In this document: positions 44,737-55,209 of the stretch, in pieces
Position numbering within the stretch: the first letter of the stretch is position 1
Layout of the letters: each line of letters opens with the position of its first letter
NCBI GenBank assembly: GCA_001931875.2
Contig: MSJH02000482.1
Span: forward strand, 248,001 to 312,000
Origin: Byssochlamys sp. IMV 00236
Lineage: Eukaryota; Ascomycota; Eurotiomycetes; Eurotiales; Thermoascaceae
DNA: 64,000 nt
Reading direction: 5' to 3'
Program-made: the position numbers and the translations under genes
The notes under the pieces: model-generated
The model's input: only the letters and a program-made list of their open reading frames with translations
Told to the model about the DNA's origin: nothing
Database searches by the model: none

Positions 44737-46309
44737 TCTGTAGCTCTCCAACCAGATGGTTGATTCGTCCCAGGTTACAACCTGCTTTGAGAGTCGTCAA
44801 AGGAATGGCTTTCTTCATGTTGACTTCCCGATCTGTCTTCTTGCAAGACGGTTGTTGGAAGTTCTGAGACGGGCATGCAAAGGGCTGATCATATCATCGC
44901 ATGTGCGGTTTGCGCAATGATGGCTGCAGCACTGTCGAGCTGCGGCTTTAACGAGGCTCTTATACCAGGATCTCGTCTTGCGGACATAGTTCGTCTTATT
45001 CCAGACCAGAATGTGCGTCCTCATTTTTGAGGGGACTGTTGAAACCAGCTCTTGCTCACAAGTGTTGTATGGGGGCTAGAAATGTCCAGTAGGACGCACC
45101 GTTTCTACGCACAGTAAGCTGAGGTATCTGCTACTCTCGATGAAGGATCGCGAGTCAGCAAGACTGGATACGATACTGGATCATTCATGACACTACTAGG
45201 CATTGATTAAAGTCACTTGAAATTTGACTACTTATACGGGAACGGGTCTGTTGCTCATTCCTCTTGAATACATATAAACATACACTCGTATGGAAACGAA
45301 TTTCATGAAACGCAAAAGGGTGGACGTCAAATCATCGACACATGGGTATAAGGCAGACCGAAATCGGGGCGAACTGAACATGAAACGGCCTTAACAGCCC
45401 TGAAAAAAAGCACAGACGAGACGCGCACTGAAGATAGAACCCGTACCACCAGACCTGCCTCTCAAAGGTTTCGTTGCAGGAATGTGATGGGTATTAGAGC
45501 GTCACCAACTGTTGTCTCATACAACCAGATCGTCTGTATGCTGACGCTATATATGCTCCAAGTCTCAGGACATTGCAGTCGAAGATCCATTGGCGTCAGG
45601 CAAGCAAGATACTGTGACGGTCGGGACTGAAACATAGCTAGAGCGGGATATGTATACCGACAGAAAACACATGCAACATATGATAATATCCCAAAAAATC
45701 CAACTCCGACATCCACCAACACCCTTCCGCTGATCCCATCGTATTAGACGTAGGCTGAAAATAACATAAGATCCCAAATTAGCCGCGAGGCATGTATCCA
45801 GTCTTTTTATGTGACTTTTACTCTGCAAAATCCGGCGAGAGATTACCACCGATTGACTTCGGCGATAATAACGGACAAACGAGAATCATAAGACAATTGC
45901 CACATGCAAGATGACAGAAACATCAGATCAGGTGGCGTGGCGCAGTCCCTGTAGCTAGACTGTGTCGAAGCTCCGCGAGGAGACAAGGTATATAGTATGT
46001 ATATAAAACCCTCTTTTGTCAATCTTATCGTATAGGGCGGACAGTTAAAATTATCAGTTGAGGGGTATGACAAGCTGACAATCATTTATTTGTCGAAGAA
46101 GGTAAAAAAGCTAAGAATTGCGAGAGATTCGATACCATATTCCAATATGGCATTATTAGGAGTTGGTCATGGAGAGGCGGCCGTAGAAGGGCTGCAACGA
46201 TTTCCATGGTTTGGGAATCGTTGGCGGTGCGTGGCGCCTTGCGACCAGTAGACTCTGCAAATGTTCCGGATAGAGAAGAGTTGATGTATGAAGATATGAT
46301 ATAGACAAG
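44737..46309. other. Convergent intergenic region, no gene seen
   Basis: 1.57 kb between two 3' ends (the Rpr2/Rpp21 gene and the coiled-coil gene). Only short frames without motifs are present. Confidence 0.5.
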
Positions 46310-46983
46310 TTAGTGTTTTCGTCGGGCAGACTGATCGAGTCGGTGATCCAGGCTCTCAATCCTAGCGCGGAACGACTTGACGATTTCTCTGATGTGCCCG
46401 ATCTTTGCGAGCTCATTCTCCAGTTCATCCATCGAGGCGAGGATCGAACGAGTGCGGGCGATTTCGGCGTCCGCATCGCGAATCACGTTCCCTGCACGAT
46501 CATAGCTATTTTGGATGGAAAGCTGCATTTGCTGTTCTAACTGTTCGGAAGTCAGCCAACGGTTGATTGAAGATAGAGATATGCAAAAAAAAAGAATGTA
46601 TCGCCTTTGGAGGCTTGACAGTCCATGTATGAGCACAGCCCGGACATAGTGGAAGGCGATCCCTGAACTCGCCAGACATTAAGATATCAGAGAAAAACAG
46701 TACTCACATAGTCGATCCTGCTTCTAATCTGTTCCTGCAGGTTGTCCAGTTGATGCGACAGAGCCCTGAGGCTCATAGGATCCAACAACAATCGACCTTG
46801 GCTGCTGGCGGCACTGGTAGCGCGCGAGCTTGAATTACTGTTCCTTCCAGTCCCTCTGCCTCTGGAGACCACACTCCCGGCATGTCCACCCTGTAGCGCA
46901 ATCTGCTGCTGTTGCCGGAGAATCTGGATCTCGGAGGAGGTAAGGCCAAGGGAGGTGTCGGGAATTGAGGTTGCGACGGACAT
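46310..46983 (-). CDS. Small coiled-coil protein, function unassigned
   Basis: Two exons (46983-46708, 46540-46310) separated by a 167-nt intron GTGAGT..GAACAG give 168 aa. The N-terminal third has 'LGLTSSEIQILRQQQQ' and a Ser/Arg-rich linker. From about residue 70 to the end it is nearly all heptad helix: 'LRALSHQLDNLQEQIRSRID' continues through 'YLEQQMQLSIQNSYDRAG' and 'LENELAKIGHIREIVKSFRARIESL'. The shape suggests a small subunit of a helical-bundle complex such as BLOC-1/BORC or a kinetochore assembly. I do not recognise it securely and assign no function. Confidence 0.75.
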
Positions 46984-48456
46984 TTGGTTCCCGACAGAGA
47001 CATGCTCTTACAGCGACGAGATGGAGGAAGCGCCGGTCAATCCAGATGCAAAGTCCCCAGACAGACTGCAGTTCATGATGACGGCAAAGAACCGCGCGGA
47101 GAGACCAGAGTGAGCAAGGTTACAATCGGGGTCCGCGCCGGACCAGGATAGCAATCAATGCTAGCTCGTAATGTCACCTCTTTGCGGTGAGGGACCGTGA
47201 GGATGGTGAGCAGTCGCGCCGTAGAAGGGTGTGGTCAACCGAACTGCGCAGAGGGTCTTCCCTGCAAGCAATGAAGTCTTCAGCCGCGGCTTTGCGAACA
47301 GACAGTTGATTTACCCGGACGTCTGAAGTAATAATAATAAGAGGGTGTGGGGAGACAGCTAATGATGGGACGAACAGACGCTTCAGCGACGCAGGAACTG
47401 CCGATTAGACTGGTAGCACGAGCGGCAAAGGGAGAAGCCGGACTCAGAATTAGGAGAGTCGGATCAGGACGTATTGACGATAGGGAGAAAAGAGAGAGAG
47501 AGAGAGATAGAGAGTGAGAAAGAGAGAGGAGGGAGGCTGGATATTTTTCTCTGGATGAGCGCCTCTTCTCCTTTGCTGCCTCTTTGCGGGCGCGAGAAGA
47601 TGTGGGGGAGGAGAGTGGAAGATGAGCAGCCTCGACTCCAGACGGGAAGAAGCAAAGACAACTCAAGTGATAATAATGCAACTTAGCCGTCATCCTCTTC
47701 GAACAGACCGGCCATTGCACGGCGAATTGATCCTTATTTGCGTCTATATACGGTCTTAAGCCACTGTCTCTCCCTGTTCTTTCTTCTCCCCTCCATCATC
47801 CACTCTCTGATCTCTCCCTCTTAACGATCCACCCCCGGAAACGGTCGCACCTCCATCAGCTTTTTACCTCTCCACGCTGCGGCCAGAAAAAGAACCAAAG
47901 AGACATATTCCCTCCCTATCATATGCCGTATCATATCTCGTGAGCTTGAGAGCGTCTCTTCAGCCAGTGCCGCAAGCCACAGGACCCTTGACCGTTTCGA
48001 GGGAGCGCCGTCTGGACGAGCTCTCATCCTGTCAATCACCACGGATTTCGACGTTCCTTGGGGCTTCTTACTGCCTGGACTCTTCGCGCTGCCCAACCTG
48101 TGAGGCTGGAGTACTGCGAGCTCGACTTCTTTCTCATTGGGTCTCATTGCTCCTGTCACCAACAGCGTCTGCTCGATAGAAGCTGCTGCTTTCCTGCAGC
48201 TGGCGCCCGTCGCAGCCTGTGAGCGTTGTCCATACCGCCATCCGCGGGTCTAGTCCACCGCAGAAGCTAATCATCGACCCTCGGGCAAAGCAGCAAGCTT
48301 CTCCAAGCTTCGTCCTTTGCGTTCGCCTCTTCGAATACCTCCCCACCACCCGCACAACACCAGCCAAACGGACTATAACCCGCCCACGGACAGTGGGTTA
48401 AACAGATCAGAGGATAACTACTGCTTGACAGGTGCACGTCCCCGACGCACGCTAGA
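46984..48456. other. Divergent intergenic region with GA repeat
   Basis: 1.47 kb between the coiled-coil gene and the WBP11-like gene. It has a GA-rich microsatellite at about 47490-47530 and C/T-rich stretches near 47760-47820. A 113-codon minus-strand frame (48162-47821) shows no recognised domain. 'CTTGACAG' just before the WBP11 start (48424-48431) could be the acceptor of a 5' UTR intron. Confidence 0.45.
47490..47530. repeat. GA-rich microsatellite
   Basis: An AG dinucleotide run interrupted by single bases. It lies in the divergent promoter between two genes, like the GA run upstream of the Ser-rich protein gene. Confidence 0.8.
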
Positions 48457-49335
48457 ATGGCGAAGGACAAAGAACGCTCCATCAACCCCGCACAGGCACA
48501 GCGCAAGCTCGAGAAGCAGAAAGCGCTCAAGAAAAGCAAAGCGGAAGCGCTGGCGCGCCGCAACGAGAAGCTCGCTCGCAGGAATCCAGATCGTATCCAG
48601 AGACAGATCGATGACCTCAAGGCGGTCGAGGAGTCGGGACAGCCGCTACGGCCGCGCGACAAGCAGCTCCTGGAGGAGCTCGAACGCGATCTGCGCGCAG
48701 TGAAGAAGGCCCGGGAAGCTCTCGGAGATAAAGCTCCTACGTTTGGTTCCGGACAGTATAGAAGGGATGGACAGGGCAACAGAACACGCGGAGATGGTGT
48801 CCTGGGCAAGAGACGAAGAGAAGGCGACAACCGATGGAGGCAAGACAGCGACAGCAGCGACACAGATGAGAGCGTGCGTCGAATCCCGATGCCTAGAGAT
48901 ACCCCACCACCTATTCCTCGAGAATATCTCCAGCGAAGACGTCCGGATGCAAACAAGGAGCCTCTTGGAGAACGAGGACCACACCCGCTTCCCGCGAAGC
49001 CAGAAACTACCCCAGAGATCAAGACCGTCTACGAAGCCGCGCCGGCAATCCGGGACCTGCGGCAAGAGGCTGTCAGCAAGTTTGTCCCGACGGCCGTTCG
49101 CATGAAGAAGGACGCCATCAAAGGGCAAGGAAAGCTTGTCGAGCCCGAAGAAATGGACCGCCTCGAGAAAGCCGGCTACGTAGCGGGTGCTTCGACTGCT
49201 ACTCGAGCTACAAGTCAAGGACGTGATTCTATGTCCGCTGACGTTGACGAAGCAAGACTGGCTGAGGAAGAGGAACGGTTCAAACGAGAACTGGGAGCAG
49301 TCCAAGTGGAGGAGGTTACAGACGAGGAGCTATGA
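48457..49335 (+). CDS. WBP11/Saf1-type splicing factor
   Basis: A single exon of 292 aa. The N-terminus 'MAKDKERSINPAQAQRKLEKQKALKKSKAE' followed by 'RNEKLARRNPDRIQRQIDDL' is the Wbp11/ELF5/Saf1 N-terminal domain. A long basic/acidic helix then runs to about residue 85. The middle is Arg/Asp/Ser-rich ('RWRQDSDSSDTDESVRR') with a proline patch 'PRDTPPPIPREYLQRRR', which in this family contacts WW-domain or PQBP1-type partners. The C-terminus is acidic. WBP11 associates with the spliceosome around the Prp19/NineTeen complex. The human protein is longer (641 aa); fungal versions are short like this one. Nuclear location is inferred from the basic clusters. Confidence 0.88.
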   Translation: MAKDKERSINPAQAQRKLEKQKALKKSKAEALARRNEKLARRNPDRIQRQIDDLKAVEESGQPLRPRDKQLLEELERDLRAVKKAREALGDKAPTFGSGQYRRDGQGNRTRGDGVLGKRRREGDNRWRQDSDSSDTDESVRRIPMPRDTPPPIPREYLQRRRPDANKEPLGERGPHPLPAKPETTPEIKTVYEAAPAIRDLRQEAVSKFVPTAVRMKKDAIKGQGKLVEPEEMDRLEKAGYVAGASTATRATSQGRDSMSADVDEARLAEEEERFKRELGAVQVEEVTDEEL

Positions 49336-50231
49336 TTGTTTCTCTACTCTATCACCCTGCGCATTTCCATTCTTCTATCATGATGGGCTCGACAAAAGCG
49401 TTCAAAACGGTTTGGCTGAAGAGGGTCTGCTTGCATTGGGGCCACCAAGGGTCACTATAAACTGGTTAATATGCACTGTACAATATATAGACTAACCAAT
49501 ACATTAACGATGGAATGACCGAATGAAATAGTACTTGAGAGGACTTGCACAGTTAAAATCTACGGTGATGCAGCGCAGCATTAACTTGTGGTAAGTGATC
49601 CATTTGATCGGATATAGAAAATAGCCTACAACAGAAATATCGGGAGCTTTGTACAGTACTCCAAAGAGATGTCATCGACCTTCGAACACAAACTCCACCC
49701 CACCAAAAAGAAAAAAAAGAAAAACTCCCAGAAAATAACGCCGATAAGAGCAAGTATCCAACCAAGGGAAAACAGAAGCAAAGTAAAACGAGCGCTTGGA
49801 ATCTGGCAATGATGAGATGGCGGAGACCTCGGCGGAAAGAAAAAGAAAACGTTAATCGCGCCGCGCCGGTCGAATAAATGCGGGTGTATACAGGCAATGC
49901 AAGTATGCTGTGCTCCTTTCCATGCATGCTGACTGTCCTTCCTGGACCTGAGAATCGAAGATGAACAAAGGAAATGGTTGTAAAAAAGGAGTGACTGGGG
50001 TCGGGTAGATAAGTGTAAGGGAAGCAAGAATATCCAATAGAACCCAAAGTGGAAAGCCCGATCCTGTCACGCCTTGCAATGCCACATTTGGACTCTGGGA
50101 AGAATCAAATTATTCCAAGCCATAACACCAGATTTCCAAGACGAAGGGAAGTAAGGTAAACATCATGAAAATGATTATGGGGGCGTCAGACGAGCCACAT
50201 AGTAGGGTCGACCAAGTACCTCTGGACTCAT
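49336..50231. other. Convergent intergenic region
   Basis: The 3' ends of the WBP11-like gene and nimA. The hydrophobic minus-strand frames at 49553-50047 derive from A-rich plus-strand DNA and look like non-coding 3' UTR. Confidence 0.45.
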
Positions 50232-52493
50232 TTACCGCAGGTTGCGAATGACCTTGTTGCCTCGGGCCAAAAATGGGCTCGGCATCTCGTCCCTCTCTGG
50301 ATCCCAAGTGGCAGGAGGATCTTGTTCAACGATCTTAACAGTCGCAGGGGCCGAAGAGCCTCGAATAACGTGGGAGTCACTGGAACAGCGCTTGACTTCT
50401 TCCATGGGGCGACCACCAGCTCTTGCCTGTGCCAGTTCCACCAATGTTCTGCCGCCCATGTTCCGCTGCATGACAGCCTTGAACATCTCTTCACCACCGG
50501 CTCCGTTCGTCTTCGAGGTCAGTCCCTTCGTAGTGCCCCTGCGAGTAGGGGAGTGGGCATCCGCGGCCAAGTTGGTTGACGATGGGATCTTCGACAGTCG
50601 TCGATGAGGAGACCTCGCCTTTCTTTCCCCAGCCTCATGTCCATGTTGCGAAGGGCCAGCAGCGGAGGCATTGTGGCCAAGTCTGGTGCTTGTCGTAGGG
50701 AAGAGAGCAGGCTGTGTGTTCAACTTCTGCATCATGGCAGCAGTGTTCTGTCGGAGTAGTGGCCGGGAAGGGGCCTTGAATGGGTCTGTCTTGACCTTGG
50801 GTCGAGTAGGAGAAGGCAAGTCAGGAATATCGTCTTCATCATCAGAGTATGCCAGTGTGGGCTCCCACTTGGCCTTCTGTCGCTCAGCTTCTGCAAAAAT
50901 GTTTCTGGCAGTTCCGGCCGCTGCAGCGGTGCGGCGCGGTGATAGAGACAAGGAGGCAATGGAGATCGGGGAGGGCTCGGCCATCTGGACATCTACAGGA
51001 GACTCAACAGTGGTCTTCGAACGACAGAAAGGAGTCCGTGTCTCTTTCTTGACAGCCTTGTTCCCGTTAGTGGGTGACTCTAGCGACAGCTGGCTGATCT
51101 CTGTGCTGGAGGGCAAGTCGGTATCCTCTGATACGCTGGCAGAGGAGCGCGATGATGCTCGTCGACTTCTGCGAAGTGCAGCTTCCTCGCGAGAATTTCC
51201 CGCTTTCATCTGCTTTTCCAACTCAGCAGTAACTTTTTCCTGGACCTCGAACTCGAATCTCTTTCGAAGTTTCTCGAGCTCAATCTGGACTTGACGGTCG
51301 ATCTCCAGTCTCGCCTTCACTTCCCATTCTCGGCGGACAGTGCTCTCTATCTCACTTTTAAACTGGGCCTTCTCTTTCTCGAATTTCGCATACTTTTGCT
51401 CTATCTCTTTAATTTTCTGGACTGCAACCTCCTCCCGCTTCTTCAGAGTGCTTCCAAGACTGACAACTTCCTTCTCTTTTCGCATTAGACGTATTATTGG
51501 AAGATTAAGCAGTGCAGCGGTGTCAGGACGGTGGTCTGGGTTCACACGCAGACAGCTCGCAATGACATTCTTCAATTCCGGAGAATAGAAGTCAGGCAGA
51601 GGAGCAAACTTTCCCTCCCGGATCTTCTGGACCAGCTGGATGTGTGTCTTTGCGTTGAATGGAGGCTGCTTCTGACACAGCTCGTACATAATGCAACCGA
51701 CGGCCCAGATGTCCGAATGGAGGGTATACTTTTCCGCAGCGCAGATTTCTGGCGACATGTAGAAAGGAGTTCCGACGTAGGTCGAGGCGAAATCATGAGA
51801 CTGCATCAGCTTCGACAGACCAAAGTCCCCCAGCTTTACAGAGTTGTCGGAGCCCAGGAAGATATTCTCAGGCTTGAGATCACGGTGGAGGATCATGTAT
51901 TGAGCTTGTTTTCCCTTCAGACCCGGTGGTTTTGCGGGACCCGGCCCCAGCACGTTCGAACCTACCTCCGGGGGATCTACTCCGTAGTGACAACGGTACA
52001 ACGCAGTAACCAGCTGAGAGAGAATCCGCCAGACAAATTCCTCTTCCGCGTACTTGTTTGTGGCTTTCAGATTTTTGATGACTTGTCCAAGGTCTCCTCC
52101 ACCGCAGTACTCCATGTACAGGTACAAGTCTTGGGTGGCTTTGAGGTGTTCGCGATGGTAGTATGCAACGATGTTCGGATGGCGAAGCGAGCTCAGGATG
52201 TTAAACTCAGCAGTGAGCTGTTCCCGCTCCTTCTGGGACATCTTGATGTAATTGATCTCCTTGCGACATAGTATCTGCTCCCAGATTAGTATGTATTGCA
52301 TCTCCTGAGAACTAGCGGCGGGATCCTTACGAATCCATCGGACTTTCGCTTGACTTTGCGAATGATTCCAAAGGAGCCACTTCCTGCAAAGGAGTCAGCT
52401 CCAGGTGAAGAGATACCCTTGACTGGACCGAAGGGCCATACCGATTCGTTCCAACACCTCATACTTATCAGCCTCTGCCAATGCAATCGCCAT
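50232..52493 (-). CDS. nimA: G2-specific serine/threonine protein kinase NIMA
   Basis: Three exons (52493-52442, 52383-52331, 52274-50232) give 715 aa, close to the 699 aa of A. nidulans NIMA. NIMA triggers mitotic entry together with Cdk1, promoting histone H3 phosphorylation and partial nuclear-pore opening. Visible features: Gly loop 'IGSGSFGIIRKV' (17-28) split by intron 1, catalytic Lys 40 in 'LCRKEINYIK', 'ILHRDLKPENIFLG' (Asp 167), 'DFGLSK' (185) and the T-loop 'DFASTYVGTPFYMSPE' with the activating Thr near 200. A charged coiled coil ('KKREEVAVQKIKEIEQKYAKF' onward) lies at about 305-410, followed by a Ser/Pro/Lys-rich regulatory tail with S/T-P sites. The NIMA kinase core is intact. 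Divergent from the ankyrin-BTB gene. Confidence 0.95.
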
Positions 52494-53138
52494 TATGATA
52501 TGAAATCAGATCGACCTCTCAGCGACTATTACCGCGCAGAACAGGATGTAGCCGGGAGAGAAGCGTCGTGTTGAAGTGAGTACTAGCTCATGAACAGCTG
52601 AATTGCGCCAATGACCCTGCTATGTTAGTTAAACAATTGGAAGTGCACGTTCTCATGGATATTTGAAACTGTAACCAGGAAAGAGTATGCGACAGCGTAC
52701 GAAGAGAACCGAATGTTTAGTTGAAGCTCTGTTGCTGAGCAACGGCACCGATCATTCCTTACCGCAAAACGTAGGCGGTGAAAACCTACTGATCACCGGC
52801 CGGCGATGGCTTACAGGAGTTAGGGCGGTTCTCCTAATGCCCGAGTAGTTGATGCTACGGGGATCAATTGCAAGGTCTGGTTATCTTTTGCAGTTGTTCT
52901 CTGTAGCTGTCTGTGTTGTTAAGCGAATCCCTGTAACTAACTATGCTTTCTGCTGTTCCTACTGGTATGTACAACCCTTTCGCCACAATCAGGGATGGAG
53001 GCGAACTGCTCACGTGATCCTTATCGATAAGCGGCACGACTGGCCGAGAGCTCAGAACTCCCCGCATCGCAATCATTCCTTGACCTTTTTTTCTTTCCAA
53101 GAGACGGAGTTACGGGGATACAAAGGTGTACCTTCGAG
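52494..53138. other. Divergent promoter of nimA and the ankyrin-BTB gene
   Basis: 645 bp with no recognised coding sequence; it must contain both leaders. Cell-cycle boxes were not confirmed. Confidence 0.5.
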
Positions 53139-55209
53139 ATGTCCGACAGAGGCCTTCTTCGTAAAGACCAACTCGAGGTCAGTTTGCACAATGAGAAGAA
53201 GCTCATCAAAGAGGGGACACTTAAGGACGATAACCCGCTAGATCTGAGCGAGTCCTTCCGGGTCTTATGCGATGCCTGTCGGACAGGGGACTTGAAGGTA
53301 TGCCAGGAAAAGATCTCAGAGGGCGTGAACATCAATGCCAGGGACCAGTTCGACTATACGCCTCTGATTTTGGTAAGTCGTTCATGCCCGGGTCCTCCCC
53401 GTGTATGTACCATTGGAGGAAAACGTGGAAACTAACGGGATCAAAGGCGAGTCTTTGTGGCCACTATGAAGTCGCGCAGCTTCTGCTTGACTCTGGAGCA
53501 TTATGCGAGCGCGATACATTCCAGGGTGAAAGGTGAGCATCGATAATTCGATAGGCTTGTCTATTTCCTCACAACTAATCGTATGTTCTGGGATTAGATG
53601 TTTATATAACGCGTTGAATGACCGCATACGAAATCTCTTGTTGGAATATGACTATTCCAAATCGACAGACCCTCTTCAGCCTTTCGCGGCCCATATTTCT
53701 TCACTCCTGACCCGAGAACATCCCCAGACGTCCGATATTGTTGTCATGGCGGATGACGAATCTCTTTTCTTACATAAATTCATCCTTGCGGCGCGGTCTC
53801 CGTACTTTAAGAGAAAGCTGTCTGTTGCACCCTCAACTTCGACGTGGAAACTGCCGAATAAGATACCCCCCCAGGCCTTTGCTGCAGCTATCAAATATCT
53901 TTACCTAGGAGAACCGCCGCGCGAGCTGAGGAGCGGACCCGGCACGGGGTTCACTGAGTCAGAAGTGTTCGCTGGTATAGACAAGGTCGCAAAACACCTG
54001 GAAATCCAAGGTCTCGTTGACAGTATTGTCGACAGTGGGAACAGAAGACTTGCCAGACAACGGAGATCCGCGGAAGTTGCGAAAGGACGGGATCAACTTG
54101 CGACATGGTTCCGCGAGAATATCATTGCAAATAAGATGGTAGTTGAGACAGGAAAGGTCAATGAGGTGAAGTGGGATCGCGACAATGCCATATTTGCCGA
54201 TGTCTTGCTACGAGCCGATGAAACGACACCCGATGTAGAGGAGGATGGACTTTCTGCCAGCCAGGAAGATAGCGGCCAGAGTTCGATCCCTGTCGATCCT
54301 GGGGCTTCATCAGCAGCTCCCAATGAGCCTGTCCGGAAACAGAGATCAGTATTATTTCCGGCCCATCGAGCAATGCTTCTCCGCTCAGAGTTCTTTCTCA
54401 CAATGTTCTCCTCGCCTTTCCGAGAAGCTCAAGTGACTGAGCATTTGAACATCATTGATATTGACTGCTCACCCGAGGTCCTTGAGATTGTACTTACTTT
54501 CCTATACACGGAAAAGGCGGACTTTGGACTTGATGTGGCTGTCGAAGTTCTATTCGCCGCTGATCTTCTCTTCATCGAAAAGTTGAAAGCCAAAGCTGCG
54601 GTTGTCATTAGTTCTCTAGGAAGCGGCAACCTTTCCCAGGCTGAAGCAGCCAAGACGCGTGAAGCTGGGGAAGAAGAGATCGATATTTATGACATTATCC
54701 GCGCTGCTTGGCTCACCCGTGTTCAGAGACTGGAGGAGTTTGGAGCCCGTTACCTGGCGTACAGGCTCGAAGCACATGTTGACTCCCCTGAATTTGCTGA
54801 GCTGATAAAGGAATCTGCCAATCGTATCCAAAAGAGACAAGAGACTGATTCCATCGAGCTGCTCGACGATATTCGGTTCTACTTGAGCGAGCGGTTCAGG
54901 TTAAGATTCGATGATGCTGGGCTCGAAGAGATGATGGAAGAAGAGACAGAGAAGGAAATCGAGAACGCCAATGCTGTGAGTGAAGGTATCAAGGATATCA
55001 CCAACGGAGTTGATCAACTTGGCGTTGAGACTGCGCTAGCAGCTCAAGCAGAACAGCAGAAACACACGCATCCACATGAACATGTCCCTGTCATAAGAAC
55101 CCTAGATGGCCAGATTGCGGGAGACGAGTTCGATAGTGATGCAATCAACTACCAGATTCTCCTGGATAAACTGGACAAGCTGTTGGAGAGACTGGGCCTG
55201 GACGCTTAA
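53139..55209 (+). CDS. Ankyrin repeat and tandem BTB/POZ protein (ABTB1/Btb3-like)
   Basis: Three exons (53139-53372, 53447-53532, 53598-55209) give 643 aa. Residues about 38-110 form ankyrin repeats: 'LCDACRTGDLKVCQEKISEGVNINARD' and 'ASLCGHYEVAQLLLDSGA', joined across intron 1. A first BTB domain starts at 'TSDIVVMADDESLFLHKFILAARSPYFKRKL' (about 150). A second lies near 270-420: 'FADVLLRADE', then after an acidic insertion 'LFPAHRAMLLRSEFFLTMFSSPFRE' and 'EIVLTFLYTEKADF'. The C-terminus is helical and acidic. Tandem BTB proteins of this type act as substrate adaptors for Cullin-3 ubiquitin ligases; S. pombe Btb3 is the closest functional precedent I know. The target is unknown. Confidence 0.88.

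Noticed and set aside
20571..47530. CRISPR-like or ordered direct repeat arrays
   Set aside because: The repeats seen are simple microsatellites without spacers. The genome is eukaryotic.
48267..49305. Two ~220-250 codon antisense frames over the WBP11-like gene
   Set aside because: Shadow frames of an Arg/Lys/Glu-rich coding sequence. The plus-strand frame has a clear family signature.
49553..50047. 164-codon minus-strand frame with Phe/Leu/Ser-rich translation
   Set aside because: Located in the 3' region of nimA, its composition is explained by A-rich DNA, and no family is recognised.
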